Shown here in pieces: positions 17,097 to 25,946 of a stretch of 64,000 nucleotides of DNA. The translations under genes and the position numbers were made by a program. The notes under the pieces are model-generated. The model was not told where the DNA came from. It worked only from the letters and a program-made list of their open reading frames with translations, and searched no databases. Position 1 is the stretch's first letter. Every line of letters starts with the position of its first letter. Origin of the DNA: Actinomycetes bacterium (GTDB taxonomy: Bacteria > Actinomycetota > Actinomycetes > Mycobacteriales > Mycobacteriaceae); the NCBI GenBank assembly GCA_023461275.1, contig JAEYMI010000074.1, positions 164,044-228,043 on the forward strand, read 5' to 3'.

Positions 17097-18619
17097 CCGC
17101 ACCCCCGTTCAAATCGGCGACCAATCGGCCCTGGCTGGCGCTGATGGCACTCTGCGTCGGCTTCTTCATGATCCTGGTCGACCTGACGATCGTCGCCGTC
17201 GCGCAGCCGGAGATCCAGGTGGCGTTGCACACCGACGTCAACGGCATCGTCTGGGTGACCAGTGCCTACCTGCTCACCTACGCCGTGCCGCTGCTGATCA
17301 CCGGCCGCCTCGGCGACAAGTTCGGCCCCAAGCGGGTCTATCAGGCCGGTTTGGTGGTGTTCACCGCTGCCAGCGTCTGGTGTGGGTTCTCCGATTCGAT
17401 CGGTGAACTGATCGCCGCGCGCGGTCTGCAGGGCATCGGTGCCGCGCTCATCACGCCGCAGACCATGGCGATGATCTCCCGGATCTTCCCGCCGGAGAAG
17501 CGCGGCGCGGCCATGGGTGTGTGGGGCACGGTTGCCGGTGTCGCGACGCTGGTCGGACCACTGCTCGGTGGCATTCTGACCGACAGCCTGGGCTGGGAAT
17601 GGATCTTCTTCGTGAACCTGCCGGTGGGCATCGCCGGGCTGATCCTGGCCGCGACGTTGGTCCCCGAAGTCGACACCCATGACCACTCCTTCGACTGGAT
17701 CGGCGTGGCGCTCTCGGCAATAGGCCTCTCGGCGTTGGTGTTCGGTATCCAGGATGGCGAGAAGTACGACTGGGCGCCGTGGATCTGGGCGCTGATCATC
17801 GGCGGCATCGTCGTCTTCGGGCTCTTCATCTACTGGCAGTCGCGGATCAAGACCGAGCCGCTGGTGCCGCTGTCGCTGTTCCGGGACCGGAACTTCTCGG
17901 TGTCCAACATCGGCATTGCATCGATGGGCTTCGCGATCTCCGGCCTGATGATCCCGATGATGTTCTTCCTGCAGCTCGTGGGCGGCATGTCGCCGACGCA
18001 GTCGGCGGTGGTGATGGTCCCGATGGCTGTGATGACCGGTGTCCTCGCGCCGATCATCGGCCGCATTCTGGACAAGGTGCATCCGACGATCATCATCTCG
18101 TCAGCCCTGCTGCTGGCGTCGATCTCGATCTTCTGGTTCGCGACGATCACCACATCGACCACCCCGGTGTGGCAGCTGATCCTGCCGCTGGGGCTGATGG
18201 GTATCGCCTCGGCCGGAATCTGGGCGCCGCTGGCGGCGACCGCAACCCGCAACCTGCCGTGGCATCAGGCCGGGGCCGGTGCCGGGGTCTACAACACGAC
18301 GCGAATGATCGGGTCGGTCATCGGTTCGGCGGCGGTGGGAGCACTGATGCAGACCAGGATTGCGGCCAACCTGCCCGGTATCGACACCGCCGAGCACGGT
18401 GCGTCGGTCTCGCAGCTGCCGGTCGAGGCGTTCGGTCACCTGGTCCGCGAACCGTTCGCGACGGCGATGGGTCAGACGCTCTACCTGCCGGCCATCGCGC
18501 TGTTGTTCGGTGTGGTCGCCACCCTGTTCCTCAAGCGGCCTGCCCAGCGCAGCTACCCGCCGGTTCCCGCGTCCGTGGCCGTCGCCGAGGGAGAGGTCGA
18601 GGGCGCCGGCGCAGCCTGA
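17093..18619 (+). CDS. MFS drug-efflux transporter, DHA2 (EmrB/QacA) family, Rv1250-like
   Basis: 508 residues from the ATG overlapping the padR stop (ATGA). The helix pattern fits 14 transmembrane segments. Motif A-like GRLGDKFGPKRV follows helix 2, and motif C-like GPLLGGILTDSLGWEWIFF is in helix 5 and after. The first helix has the DHA2 motif D1 (LVDLTIVAVAQPEIQ). It should export drugs or lipophilic compounds by proton antiport. Being translationally coupled to a PadR regulator and near the kgd/Rv1249c homologue agrees with the Rv1250 family. Confidence 0.9.
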   Translation: MTAPPFKSATNRPWLALMALCVGFFMILVDLTIVAVAQPEIQVALHTDVNGIVWVTSAYLLTYAVPLLITGRLGDKFGPKRVYQAGLVVFTAASVWCGFSDSIGELIAARGLQGIGAALITPQTMAMISRIFPPEKRGAAMGVWGTVAGVATLVGPLLGGILTDSLGWEWIFFVNLPVGIAGLILAATLVPEVDTHDHSFDWIGVALSAIGLSALVFGIQDGEKYDWAPWIWALIIGGIVVFGLFIYWQSRIKTEPLVPLSLFRDRNFSVSNIGIASMGFAISGLMIPMMFFLQLVGGMSPTQSAVVMVPMAVMTGVLAPIIGRILDKVHPTIIISSALLLASISIFWFATITTSTTPVWQLILPLGLMGIASAGIWAPLAATATRNLPWHQAGAGAGVYNTTRMIGSVIGSAAVGALMQTRIAANLPGIDTAEHGASVSQLPVEAFGHLVREPFATAMGQTLYLPAIALLFGVVATLFLKRPAQRSYPPVPASVAVAEGEVEGAGAA

Positions 18620-18678
18620 CGCGCCTGGCTGGCTCAGCCTCCACGGCTCTGTCGGTGGGCGGTCGTACGGTGTTGTCC

Positions 18679-19881
18679 ATGCGCATCCTGCACACCTCCG
18701 ACTGGCACCTGGGACGTACGTTCCACGGCGTCGAGCTCCTCGCCGACCAGCGTCGTGCGTTGTCGGGGATCGCGGAGATCGTGGCGTCGGAGTCGGTGGA
18801 TGTGGTGATCGTCGCGGGCGACGTCTACGACAGGTCGGTTCCCTCCGCCGACGCCGTGCGCGTGTACGACGCGGGGTTGGCCGAGATCGCCGCTGCCGGA
18901 GCGGAGATCGTCGTCACCTCGGGTAATCACGATTCGCCGACGCGGCTGGGCGCCGGGTCGTCGTTCGCTGCTGCCGGTGGTCTGCACCTGCGTACCTCGA
19001 TCGCCGAGATCGATCGCCCGGTGCTGCTCGACGACGACCACGGCGCCGTGGCGATCTACGGTATTCCGTACCTCGAACCCGATACCGCGCGTGGCGAACT
19101 CGGGGTGGACGGGGCACGCAGTCACGCCGAGGTGCTGGGTGCGGCGATGGATCGTGTCCGCGCCGACCTCGACGGTCGTGACGCCCGCTCGATCGTGGTC
19201 GCCCATGCTTTCGTCGTCGGCGGTGTGGCGTCGGAGTCAGAGCGGTCCATCAGCGTCGGCGGAGTGGAAACCGTTGCCGCCGATACCTTCTCCGGTGCCG
19301 ACTATGTGGCGCTCGGCCATCTGCACTCGCCACAGGAAATCACCGAGACGGTCCGCTACAGCGGTTCGGTGATCCCGTATTCGTTCGGTGAGAAGTCCGA
19401 CCGCAAGGCGGTATGGATCGTCGACCTCGATGCCGACGGTGTCAGCGAGATCCGCGCACACGAGTTGCCGGTGGTACGTGGATTGAGTGCGCTCAGTGGC
19501 ACCCTGGAAGAACTGCTCACCGACGACGCGTTCGCCGACGCCGAGGAGCACTACGTCGAGGCCACCCTCACCGACGCCATTCGTCCGATCGACGCGATGC
19601 GTCGTCTGCGCGAACGCTTTCCGCATGCGGTGCACGTCACGTGGGATCGGCCGCATGTGGGGGATGGGGTGGACTACCGCTCGCGGGTCCACGGGCGCTC
19701 CGACGCCGATGTCGTCGCCTCGTTCGTTGCCGACACCCGCGACGAGCCGACGCCGGGTGAGACGCGGCTCATCGAGCAGGCGCTGAGAGCTGTTGTCGGC
19801 GAACCTGATTCCGAGGTTGCCGATGGTTCGGCCGAGTGGGCGCTCTTCGACCTGCCGGAACCGATCGCGGAATCGGCGTAA
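18679..19881 (+). CDS. sbcD: Exonuclease subunit SbcD (Mre11 homologue)
   Basis: 400 residues. Metallophosphoesterase motifs in order: HTSDWHLG (D8, H10), AGDVYDRS, TSGNHDS, VVAHAF and LGHLHSPQ, giving the two-metal active site. The C-terminal capping region follows. With SbcC it forms the SbcCD nuclease that opens hairpins and processes double-strand ends. The ATG giving MRILHTSDW is chosen; the frame is open far upstream only because it shadows the MFS gene. It is 13 bp before sbcC and cotranscribed. Confidence 0.95.
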   Translation: MRILHTSDWHLGRTFHGVELLADQRRALSGIAEIVASESVDVVIVAGDVYDRSVPSADAVRVYDAGLAEIAAAGAEIVVTSGNHDSPTRLGAGSSFAAAGGLHLRTSIAEIDRPVLLDDDHGAVAIYGIPYLEPDTARGELGVDGARSHAEVLGAAMDRVRADLDGRDARSIVVAHAFVVGGVASESERSISVGGVETVAADTFSGADYVALGHLHSPQEITETVRYSGSVIPYSFGEKSDRKAVWIVDLDADGVSEIRAHELPVVRGLSALSGTLEELLTDDAFADAEEHYVEATLTDAIRPIDAMRRLRERFPHAVHVTWDRPHVGDGVDYRSRVHGRSDADVVASFVADTRDEPTPGETRLIEQALRAVVGEPDSEVADGSAEWALFDLPEPIAESA

Positions 19882-19894
19882 AGGCCACGGTGAC

Positions 19895-22864
19895 ATGAGA
19901 ATCCACAGCCTGCGGATGCGGGCCTTCGGTCCCTTCTCTGACGAGACCACTATCGACTTCGACGACGTCTCCGCCGACGGGCTCTTCCTGCTGCACGGAC
20001 CGACCGGCGCGGGCAAGACCACCATTCTCGACGCCATCGCCTTCGCGCTGTACGGACGCGTTCCCGGCGCCCGCAACGACGCCAAACGCCTGCATTCCGA
20101 TCATGCTGCGCCCGAGGCGGTTCCGGAGGTGTCGCTCGAGGCGACCATCGGTGGCCGGCGCCTGCGCCTGACCCGGTCGCCGGAATTTCATCGACCCAAG
20201 AGCCGTGGCGTGGGTACCCGCAAGATCAACGCGAGCGCGACGCTGACCTGGCTTGACGGGTCCGGGGTCAACCTCACCCGCATCCCGGAGATCGGCGACG
20301 CCGTCATCGAATTGCTCGGCATGAGCGCCGAGCAGTTCTTCCAGGTGGTTCTGCTCCCGCAAGGTGACTTCGCGCGCTTCCTGCGTGCCAACCCCGACGA
20401 GCGGGAATCGTTGCTGGAACGCGTCTTCGACACCGACCGGTTCGGTGGCGTCGAAGAATGGTTGCGCGACCGGGCACGTGTCAGCGCCGCCGACCTGGCC
20501 GAGCAGGAGGAGTCGCTGGAGCGTCTGGCCCGCCAGGTCGTCGCGGTTGGCGGTGCCGAGCCGCCGGCCGAACCCGACTTCGACTGGGCCAACGGATGTT
20601 TGGTGGTGGCGCGAGCCGCGGTCGGATCGGCTGCCGAACGGCGAAGCGCGACACAAGACGCCGCCGACAAGGCACGTACCGCGTTCGAGTCGGGCCAACG
20701 CCTGGCCGAACTTCGCCGGCGAGGAACGCAAGCCCAGGCCCGGATCGACGAACTCGACTCTGGCCGAGCCGAATTGGACACGGCCAGAACACGTCTCGAC
20801 GCCGCGCGCCGCGCTGCGCCGATCGCGCCGGTACTCGCCGATCGTCGGGTACGTGTCGATGAGGTCGAACGCGCCGACCGCGCACGTCGGGAGGCAGAGC
20901 AGGCGTTGGCGGAGCTGCCCGACGGCGCAGAGCTGTGTGTTGATCCGACGACGCAGGCGGTGGCTGCGGCCATCGGACGCTGGAGCGCCGAGTCGGGCCG
21001 GCTCGAACCCCTCGCACAGCGCGCCGCCGGTCGAGAGGCGATCGTCATCGAGATCAACGATCTGCACTGTCGGATCGTCGAGACCGATGCGCTCATCAAT
21101 CGGCTGAAAGAAGCTGTGGCACAGGCTCCGTCGCGTCGAGATGCGGTCGCCGAGGAGCTTCGTGTGGCGACCGAGTCGGCGACCATCCTGGGATCGCTGA
21201 TTGCCGAGCGTGATCGCGTGGCGGCCGTGGCACGCGCGATCGCCGAACGCGACACCGAAGCCGCCCGGCTCACCGAGGCGGTCGCCCTACACAACGCCGC
21301 CCACAATCAGCACAACACCGCACGCGAGCAGCTGATTACGTTGCGCGAGAAACGAATCGCCGGAATGGCAGCTGAACTCGCCGGACGGCTCGTCGACGGC
21401 GAGGCCTGCGGCGTCTGCGGATCGACGGAGCATCCGCAGCCTGCCGTCGGGGATGTTTCGGCCGTCAGTGACAAGGATGAAGCGGCCGCGGTCAAGGCCG
21501 AACGTGTCGCGGGTAAGGCGCGCGATGAGGCCGCTGCGGCACTGTCCACCATCGAAAAGCGGGTCGCGGCACTGGACACCGTCATCGGTGAGGCCACGGC
21601 AGCCGACATCGAGCGGCTGCGAGCCGAGAGCGTCGACGCGGTACGGCAGGCCGAGCGGGCGGCGAAACGTCGGCCGGAATTGGAGCGGGCGCTGGCCGCG
21701 CTGGACCGTGAGGTCGAAAAATGGCGAGCGGACCTGGGGGAGAAGCAGACCGCGCAGGCCGTCGCGCGCGATCGGGTGACAATGCTGCGATCCGAGCTGG
21801 GCGTCCTCGACGCCGACATCGCGGAGGTCACCGGTGGACGCTTCACGGTCACCGACCGCCGTGCCGAACTGGACCGGTTGTGCCGTCTTGCAGCGGTGTT
21901 GCGTGACGCGCTCGAAACGCAGACCCGAGCACGCACCCACCTCGACGACGTGGATCGCACGCTCACCGATCTGTGCGCTGAGGCCGGCTTCGACGACCTC
22001 GATGCGGCATCGGAGGCGATGGCCTCACCGGATCAGATCGCGACCCTGGAGAAGTCGCTCACCGATGCCGATCGCATCCGGGCCGCCGCAGAAGACACGT
22101 TGTCCGACAACGATGTTCGGGCGGCGATGGCCGACGCTGAACCGGATCTCGACTCGCTGACCGAGGTGCTGCGCACTGCGCAGGAAGCACGCGACACAGC
22201 CGCGGCCGAGCATGCCGTGACGGGCAAGGCGTTGCTCGGCATGGAACGATTCGTCACCCAGTTCGGCGAAGAGTTCGAGGCACTCGCCCCGGCCCGGGCC
22301 CGCCACGCCGAATTGCAGGGGCTTGCCGAACTGGTCTCCGGTCGCGGGCAGAACAGCCGTCGGATGTCGTTGCGCTCCTACGTGCTCGCCGCACGCCTGG
22401 AAGAAGTGCTCGTCGCGGCGTCGGTTCGGCTTCAGCAGATGTCCTCGGGGCGTTACGAGTTCGTCCATTCCGATGCCGCGGGACCTCGCGGCAGAAGGGG
22501 TGGCCTGGGCATCGAGGTGCGCGACGAATACACCGGGACGACGCGCGCGACCACCACACTGTCCGGCGGCGAAACGTTCTTCGCGTCGCTGGCGCTCGCT
22601 CTCGGTCTGGCCGACGTGGTGTCCGCGGAATCCGGTGGCCGCGTGCTGGACACCATCTTCATCGACGAGGGTTTCGGCACGCTCGACCCCGAGGCTCTCG
22701 ACCTGGTGATGGGTGTCCTCGACGAATTGCGTTCCGGCGGACGTGTTGTCGGGGTCGTCAGCCACGTCGACGAGCTACGGGCCCGGATTCCGTCGCAATT
22801 GCACGTCCTGCGGGGCGAGAACGGCTCCCGGGTTCGTGCGCTCGGCGCGGTCGGTGCCGGCTGA
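19895..22864 (+). CDS. sbcC: Exonuclease subunit SbcC (Rad50 homologue)
   Basis: 989 residues. The N-terminal ATPase lobe has Walker A GPTGAGKTT (about 34-42). Long Ala/Glu/Arg-rich coiled coils flank a zinc hook CGVC near residue 507 (GEACGVCGSTEHPQP). The C-terminal lobe has the ABC signature TLSGGETF near 890 and Walker B TIFIDEGFGTLD near 920. It drives ATP-dependent clamping of DNA by SbcCD. The ATG at 19895 follows sbcD closely. Confidence 0.95.
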   Translation: MRIHSLRMRAFGPFSDETTIDFDDVSADGLFLLHGPTGAGKTTILDAIAFALYGRVPGARNDAKRLHSDHAAPEAVPEVSLEATIGGRRLRLTRSPEFHRPKSRGVGTRKINASATLTWLDGSGVNLTRIPEIGDAVIELLGMSAEQFFQVVLLPQGDFARFLRANPDERESLLERVFDTDRFGGVEEWLRDRARVSAADLAEQEESLERLARQVVAVGGAEPPAEPDFDWANGCLVVARAAVGSAAERRSATQDAADKARTAFESGQRLAELRRRGTQAQARIDELDSGRAELDTARTRLDAARRAAPIAPVLADRRVRVDEVERADRARREAEQALAELPDGAELCVDPTTQAVAAAIGRWSAESGRLEPLAQRAAGREAIVIEINDLHCRIVETDALINRLKEAVAQAPSRRDAVAEELRVATESATILGSLIAERDRVAAVARAIAERDTEAARLTEAVALHNAAHNQHNTAREQLITLREKRIAGMAAELAGRLVDGEACGVCGSTEHPQPAVGDVSAVSDKDEAAAVKAERVAGKARDEAAAALSTIEKRVAALDTVIGEATAADIERLRAESVDAVRQAERAAKRRPELERALAALDREVEKWRADLGEKQTAQAVARDRVTMLRSELGVLDADIAEVTGGRFTVTDRRAELDRLCRLAAVLRDALETQTRARTHLDDVDRTLTDLCAEAGFDDLDAASEAMASPDQIATLEKSLTDADRIRAAAEDTLSDNDVRAAMADAEPDLDSLTEVLRTAQEARDTAAAEHAVTGKALLGMERFVTQFGEEFEALAPARARHAELQGLAELVSGRGQNSRRMSLRSYVLAARLEEVLVAASVRLQQMSSGRYEFVHSDAAGPRGRRGGLGIEVRDEYTGTTRATTTLSGGETFFASLALALGLADVVSAESGGRVLDTIFIDEGFGTLDPEALDLVMGVLDELRSGGRVVGVVSHVDELRARIPSQLHVLRGENGSRVRALGAVGAG

Positions 22865-22893
22865 GAATCGCCGTACCCTCCCGACATGCCGGG

Positions 22894-22923
22894 TTGGGTT
22901 CGGCCCGACGGATGCGCTAGGCT
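22894..22923 (+). promoter_or_regulatory. Putative promoter of tRNA-Arg
   Basis: TTGGGT (22894-22899) and TAGGCT (22918-22923) are separated by 18 bp and lie 17 bp before the tRNA. This is a plausible SigA-type promoter. Confidence 0.5.
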
Positions 22924-22939
22924 GAGTGCCGCCCGTTGA

Positions 22940-23012
22940 GCCCCCGTAGCTCAGGGGATAGAGCGTCTGCCTCCGGAGCAGAAGGTCGCAGGTTCGAATC
23001 CTGCCGGGGGCA
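22940..23012 (+). tRNA. tRNA-Arg (anticodon CCG)
   Basis: 73 nt with a full cloverleaf. The acceptor GCCCCCG pairs with CGGGGGC (23005-23011), with discriminator A. The anticodon stem is TCTGC/GCAGA around loop CTCCGGA, with CCG at 22973-22975. The T arm has GTTCGAATC. CCA is not encoded. It reads CGG codons. Its 3' 25 nt are duplicated at 29638, marking it as the integration site of the element that follows. Confidence 0.96.
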
Positions 23013-23013
23013 C
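22988..23013 (+). repeat. Left attachment repeat (26 bp)
   Basis: The stretch GCAGGTTCGAATCCTGCCGG plus GGGCAC covers the T arm and acceptor of tRNA-Arg. It is repeated exactly at 29638-29663. Neighbouring bases differ on both sides, so 26 bp is the full core identity. Confidence 0.92.
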
Positions 23014-23031
23014 TCGCTGACCTGCATAGAC

Positions 23032-23047
23032 ACCCCCAATCGGGGGT
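23032..23047. terminator. Small hairpin after tRNA-Arg
   Basis: ACCCCC-AATC-GGGGGT forms a 6-bp GC stem 20 nt after the tRNA. It may end the tRNA transcript and lies inside the element. There is no T tract. Confidence 0.4.
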
Positions 23048-23050
23048 CGC

Positions 23051-23070
23051 GTGCCAGATATATGCCAGAC
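23051..23070 (+). repeat. Left-end integrase arm-type repeat pair
   Basis: GTGCCAGATA and TATGCCAGAC are two copies of a (G)TGCCAGA motif with an 11-bp period. The same pair with the same period occurs at 29503-29523, next to the integrase start. Paired repeats at both element ends are typical arm sites bound by the N-terminal domain of tyrosine integrases. Confidence 0.6.
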
Positions 23071-23260
23071 CCACCTACGACAACACCCCCACCGCGTAGG
23101 ACAGTGAGGGTGTGTCGGACGCCTGGCAAGAACCCCGTGGTGGGGTCCTTCCGAGGATATGAAGTTGTGGGACGTACCTGGCCAATTCTACCGGTCACCG
23201 AGGCCCCGGACCGGGACGAACTCCCGTGTCACTTCACTGGTTTGGTGATGCCCGCGGCGC

Positions 23261-24265
23261 ATGACGGACACGGGACACCTGCCGATATTGCAGGGGTCCG
23301 GGGAGAACGGTAAGTCGCTGCTCACCACCGACGGGCTGGTTCCGGCCCTCGGGGACTACGCAGACGTAGCCAGTCCGCGACTGTTCGCCGCGGATCGGGG
23401 TTCGGACCATTCGACCGAACGCGCCGATCTGCGCGGTAAGCGTCTGCTGATCGGTGAGGAGTTGTCCGAGGGCCGAAGCCTCGACATCACGGCGTTGAAG
23501 CGGATCCAGGACGTGGCGCATATCAAGGCGCGATACCTCTACCGCGACAACATCACCTTTCAGACCTCCCACTCCCTGTTCGTCACGACGAACTATGTGC
23601 CGGTGGTCTCAGAGGTCGATCACGGCACCTGGCGCCGCCTGGCGCTGGTCCGGTTCCCCTACACCTTCCGCAAGCGCGCCGAGGACTGCATCGGGGACCA
23701 GGACCGCGTTGGCGATCCGGGGTTGAAGGGCCGGATCAAACGTAACGAGGACGGGCAACACGACGCCCTCGTTACGTGGGCGGTCGCGGGCGCAGTCGCT
23801 TGGTACGCAGACACCGGTACCGCATTGCTGCCGACGCCTCGGATCACCTCCGACACGCGCACCTGGCGTGCGAGTTCTGACCGCATTCTGGGGTTCTGGG
23901 ACGAACACCTGGTGGCCGACAACGGGGCCATGGTGGCCTCCACCGATCTGCTGGCCGAGTTCAACAGATGGCTGGAGAGCAACGGTCACCTTCCCTGGTC
24001 TAAGGAGACGTTCGGCGCACGATTCATCGGGCACGCCCTTGTGTCCGAGCATCGCCTGGAGAAGGCGCGTCCTCGTTCCCGGACCGGTCTGTCGCGGCCG
24101 TCGGGAGGTCTGTCCGCCCTTCCCGCTCTAGCCTCCCGGCCGGAGTGCTGGGTGGGTGTCCGGTTCCGGCGACCGGCCGACGATTCACGGGAAGAACTGG
24201 CCTCGGCACCGCGTAATCCCTTCATCTCGGCCACCTCGGCCCAAGCCCGTGACCAGCGTGGTTAG
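23261..24265 (+). pseudogene. P4-family primase/helicase, N-terminally truncated
   Basis: About 330 residues remain. The readable protein begins almost at the Walker A loop (LQGSGENGKS), continues through SF3-helicase features (LRGKRLLIGEELSEG, then SLFVTTNYVPVV and WRRLALVRFPYTF), and ends with the winged-helix-like C-terminal domain of phage/plasmid primases. Family members have a primase and linker region before this point, and nothing in 23014-23260 encodes it in any frame. The ATG at 23261 has no good ribosome site. Most likely a deletion removed the front of the gene. It would otherwise have driven replication of the excised element. Confidence 0.8.
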
Positions 24266-24363
24266 GGGGCGGTCAGAGGTGGACATACCCCTACGGAACT
24301 TTTCTACGCGAAGGGGTTTCTTAGCAAAGTTCCCGAAGGGTCTGTCCACCTCTGACCACCCCC
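24265..24363. repeat. Nested inverted repeat of about 100 bp after the primase
   Basis: The outer arms (24265-24290 and 24338-24363) are 26 bp with two mismatches; the core is GGTCAGAGGTGGACA and its complement. Inside, GGAACTTT (24296-24303) pairs with AAAGTTCC (24326-24333). The loop is unusually AT-rich for this region. The left arm begins at the last base of the primase stop codon. It could be a replication origin bound by the primase, a very large terminator, or a structured RNA. The strength of the outer arms is the direct evidence; the role is inference. Confidence 0.7.
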
Positions 24364-24489
24364 AGGGGAGGGACCCGTAACGGGGCCTCGGCCCGCCTCC
24401 GCTGGTCACCCCCACCGCCCGTTACTCACCCGGCAACCAACCCACCGGGAACCTCCAGAACCCACCGCACCGACGGTCTGGAGGACCGA

Positions 24490-24684
24490 ATGAAGCACTA
24501 CCGACAACTTCCCTGCACGCGTTCTGAACTACTCGGCCAACTCGGTGTAGCGGCATCGGCCGCCACCGCCGAGGACCTGGGCGTCATGTCGCGCCAGGAC
24601 CTCGTGAACGACCTGGGAGTGATGACCCGAGAAGAACTCACCGCCGACGTACGCGCCACCTTCCGAACGGAGACCGCCAATTGA
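24490..24684 (+). CDS. Small protein of unknown function (satellite element)
   Basis: 64 residues with a clear GGAGG ribosome site 6 nt before the ATG. It has an internal near-repeat: EDLGVMSRQDL followed by NDLGVMTREEL. The protein is short and helical-looking, with no membrane segment and no recognised domain. Its stop overlaps the TTG start of the WhiB-like gene (TTGA), so the two are translated together. I do not recognise a family. Confidence 0.6.
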   Translation: MKHYRQLPCTRSELLGQLGVAASAATAEDLGVMSRQDLVNDLGVMTREELTADVRATFRTETAN

Positions 24685-25136
24685 CCGCCGCGACTCGTAA
24701 CCACCGCGCCACCCGTGGCAAGGACGGGGCCGTGGACCTCCTCGCCGCGATCCTGTTCGGTTCCGCGGACCTCCACGGCGCCGCGTGTACGGGCCTGGGC
24801 CGCCTGTTCGATCCGGACGTAACCGCCGCCGCCGTCGGGTTCGCCACCGACAAGGCCCGCCACGACGCCATCGCCCAGACATGCCGGGGGTGTCCGGTCC
24901 GCGGCCAGTGCTGGGCGTGGGCGACCCGCCTGCACCCCGACCGCGTTTCCGGACCTACCGCGGGCACGGTCTCGGTCGCCGGGGTGATGAACGGCCGTGG
25001 CCCACGACGCCCCAGGCGGGCCGCCACCGCCCAGTCCATCCCCGAGGACCCCGAAACCGCGCTGGCCCGTCCTGGTCCACCTCGGCGCCGGGGCGCACGG
25101 TCCAGAGTCCGCCCGTCCATCCACCGACACCGCTAG
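24681..25136 (+). CDS. WhiB-like protein (element-encoded)
   Basis: 151 residues from a TTG overlapping the previous stop. Four cysteines follow the Wbl pattern: C36, then C68-x2-C71-x5-C77 (CRGCPVRGQC), suited to bind a [4Fe-4S] cluster. After them most Wbl proteins have a GVWGG turn; here the corresponding segment is GPTAGTVSVAG. A long Arg/Pro-rich tail could contact DNA. Wbl proteins bind the sigma factor SigA and modulate transcription; phage-borne copies can interfere with host Wbl functions. That role here is inference. Confidence 0.78.
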   Translation: MTAATRNHRATRGKDGAVDLLAAILFGSADLHGAACTGLGRLFDPDVTAAAVGFATDKARHDAIAQTCRGCPVRGQCWAWATRLHPDRVSGPTAGTVSVAGVMNGRGPRRPRRAATAQSIPEDPETALARPGPPRRRGARSRVRPSIHRHR

Positions 25137-25158
25137 ACCCCCCAACAAGGAGAAGATC

Positions 25159-25458
25159 ATGACCACACGACGAGAACGCCCCATGGAGACCGGCGACCGC
25201 GCATACCGGAAGGTGCGCGCCCGCTTCCGCGCCCAGTGCGAGAAGGTGGGCCAACCGTGCCACCTCTGCGGCCAACGCATCGACTACACCGAGGACTCCC
25301 GCGACCCGTGGGAACTGGACCACTTCTACCCTCGGTCGGTCCGGCCGGAACTGGCATTGGACCCGGCCAACTTCCGCCCCGCACACCGGTCATGCAACCG
25401 GTCACGCGGGGACGCCCCAGTGACGCCCACCCTTGGCGTCCCGTCCGAGGACTGGTGA
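25159..25458 (+). CDS. HNH endonuclease
   Basis: 99 residues from the ATG with AAGGAG 7 nt upstream. A zinc CxxC (C34, C37: CHLCGQR) is followed by the HNH core: ELDHFYPRS (H55), DPANFRPAH (N71, H76) and SCNRSRG (C79). Small HNH proteins next to capsid genes in HK97-type phages often work with the terminase in DNA packaging; others are homing nucleases. The position two genes before the capsid fits a packaging role. Confidence 0.85.
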   Translation: MTTRRERPMETGDRAYRKVRARFRAQCEKVGQPCHLCGQRIDYTEDSRDPWELDHFYPRSVRPELALDPANFRPAHRSCNRSRGDAPVTPTLGVPSEDW

Positions 25459-25566
25459 CCCCGGCGCCGATCTGGTCCGCCAGCGTGGCGCACAAGGCCA
25501 GGACGAGGGGGTAGGGGGTCCGTGCCACATGGCCGCGACCCTCACGGAGCCTCCGCCGGTCAAGCT

Positions 25567-25581
25567 CCGTTTTCAAAACGG
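25567..25581. promoter_or_regulatory. Perfect 7-1-7 palindrome in the HNH-orf88 gap
   Basis: CCGTTTTCAAAACGG lies in the 206-bp gap between the HNH gene and the next small gene. It is AT-rich in its centre and could be an operator or promoter-associated site. No other feature is seen in the gap except a TGTCACACCCCTT motif at 25624 that resembles the palindrome at 25926. Confidence 0.4.
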
Positions 25582-25664
25582 CGCCGTGACCTGTGGTTAT
25601 TCGTCCACCACTTGACCTGGCCTGTCACACCCCTTCACCAACCAACTACCCCGAGGAGAACCCC

Positions 25665-25931
25665 ATGTCCCTAGAACAGCGCCGCGCCGCGGCCGACGCC
25701 ATCGCCTCCCGCCTCGTCCTCGCACTCGACAACGGTCCCGAGGAGGCGTGGGAAGTCCTCCGGGAGGTCGTAGACGACCGTCGACTCACCGCGGACGTGC
25801 TGGTGGCGCTTGCATGTTGGGCGCGCCCGTATCTCGGAGCCGATGAGGTGGTGGGACGTGCCGCGAATGCTCTGGACGCCCTGGCCCGTCTGCGCGATGA
25901 AGAATCCGAACCCCCGGATGATCCCGTGTGA
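25665..25931 (+). CDS. Small acidic protein of unknown function (satellite element)
   Basis: 88 residues from the ATG with a GAGGAGAA ribosome site. The sequence is almost entirely helical in character (MSLEQRRAAADAIASRLVLA at the start, LARLRDEESEPPDD at the end) and acidic. There is no recognised domain. It sits between the HNH nuclease and the capsid gene, where satellites often keep packaging or size-redirection proteins; this is only positional. A perfect palindrome overlaps its stop codon. Confidence 0.6.
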   Translation: MSLEQRRAAADAIASRLVLALDNGPEEAWEVLREVVDDRRLTADVLVALACWARPYLGADEVVGRAANALDALARLRDEESEPPDDPV

Positions 25932-25946
25932 CACCCCTTGTCACAC
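25926..25946. repeat. Perfect 8-5-8 palindrome at the stop codon of orf88
   Basis: GTGTGACA-CCCCT-TGTCACAC overlaps the TGA at 25929. It could be a terminator stem without a T tract or a protein-binding site. A half-match lies upstream of the same gene at 25624. The rest of the 203-bp gap up to the capsid gene shows only the capsid ribosome site (AGGAGG). Confidence 0.5.

Noticed and set aside
22917..23198. Minus-strand frame across tRNA-Arg
   Set aside because: It reads through the tRNA (the RQDSNLRPSAPEADAL type of artefact known from antisense tRNA translations).
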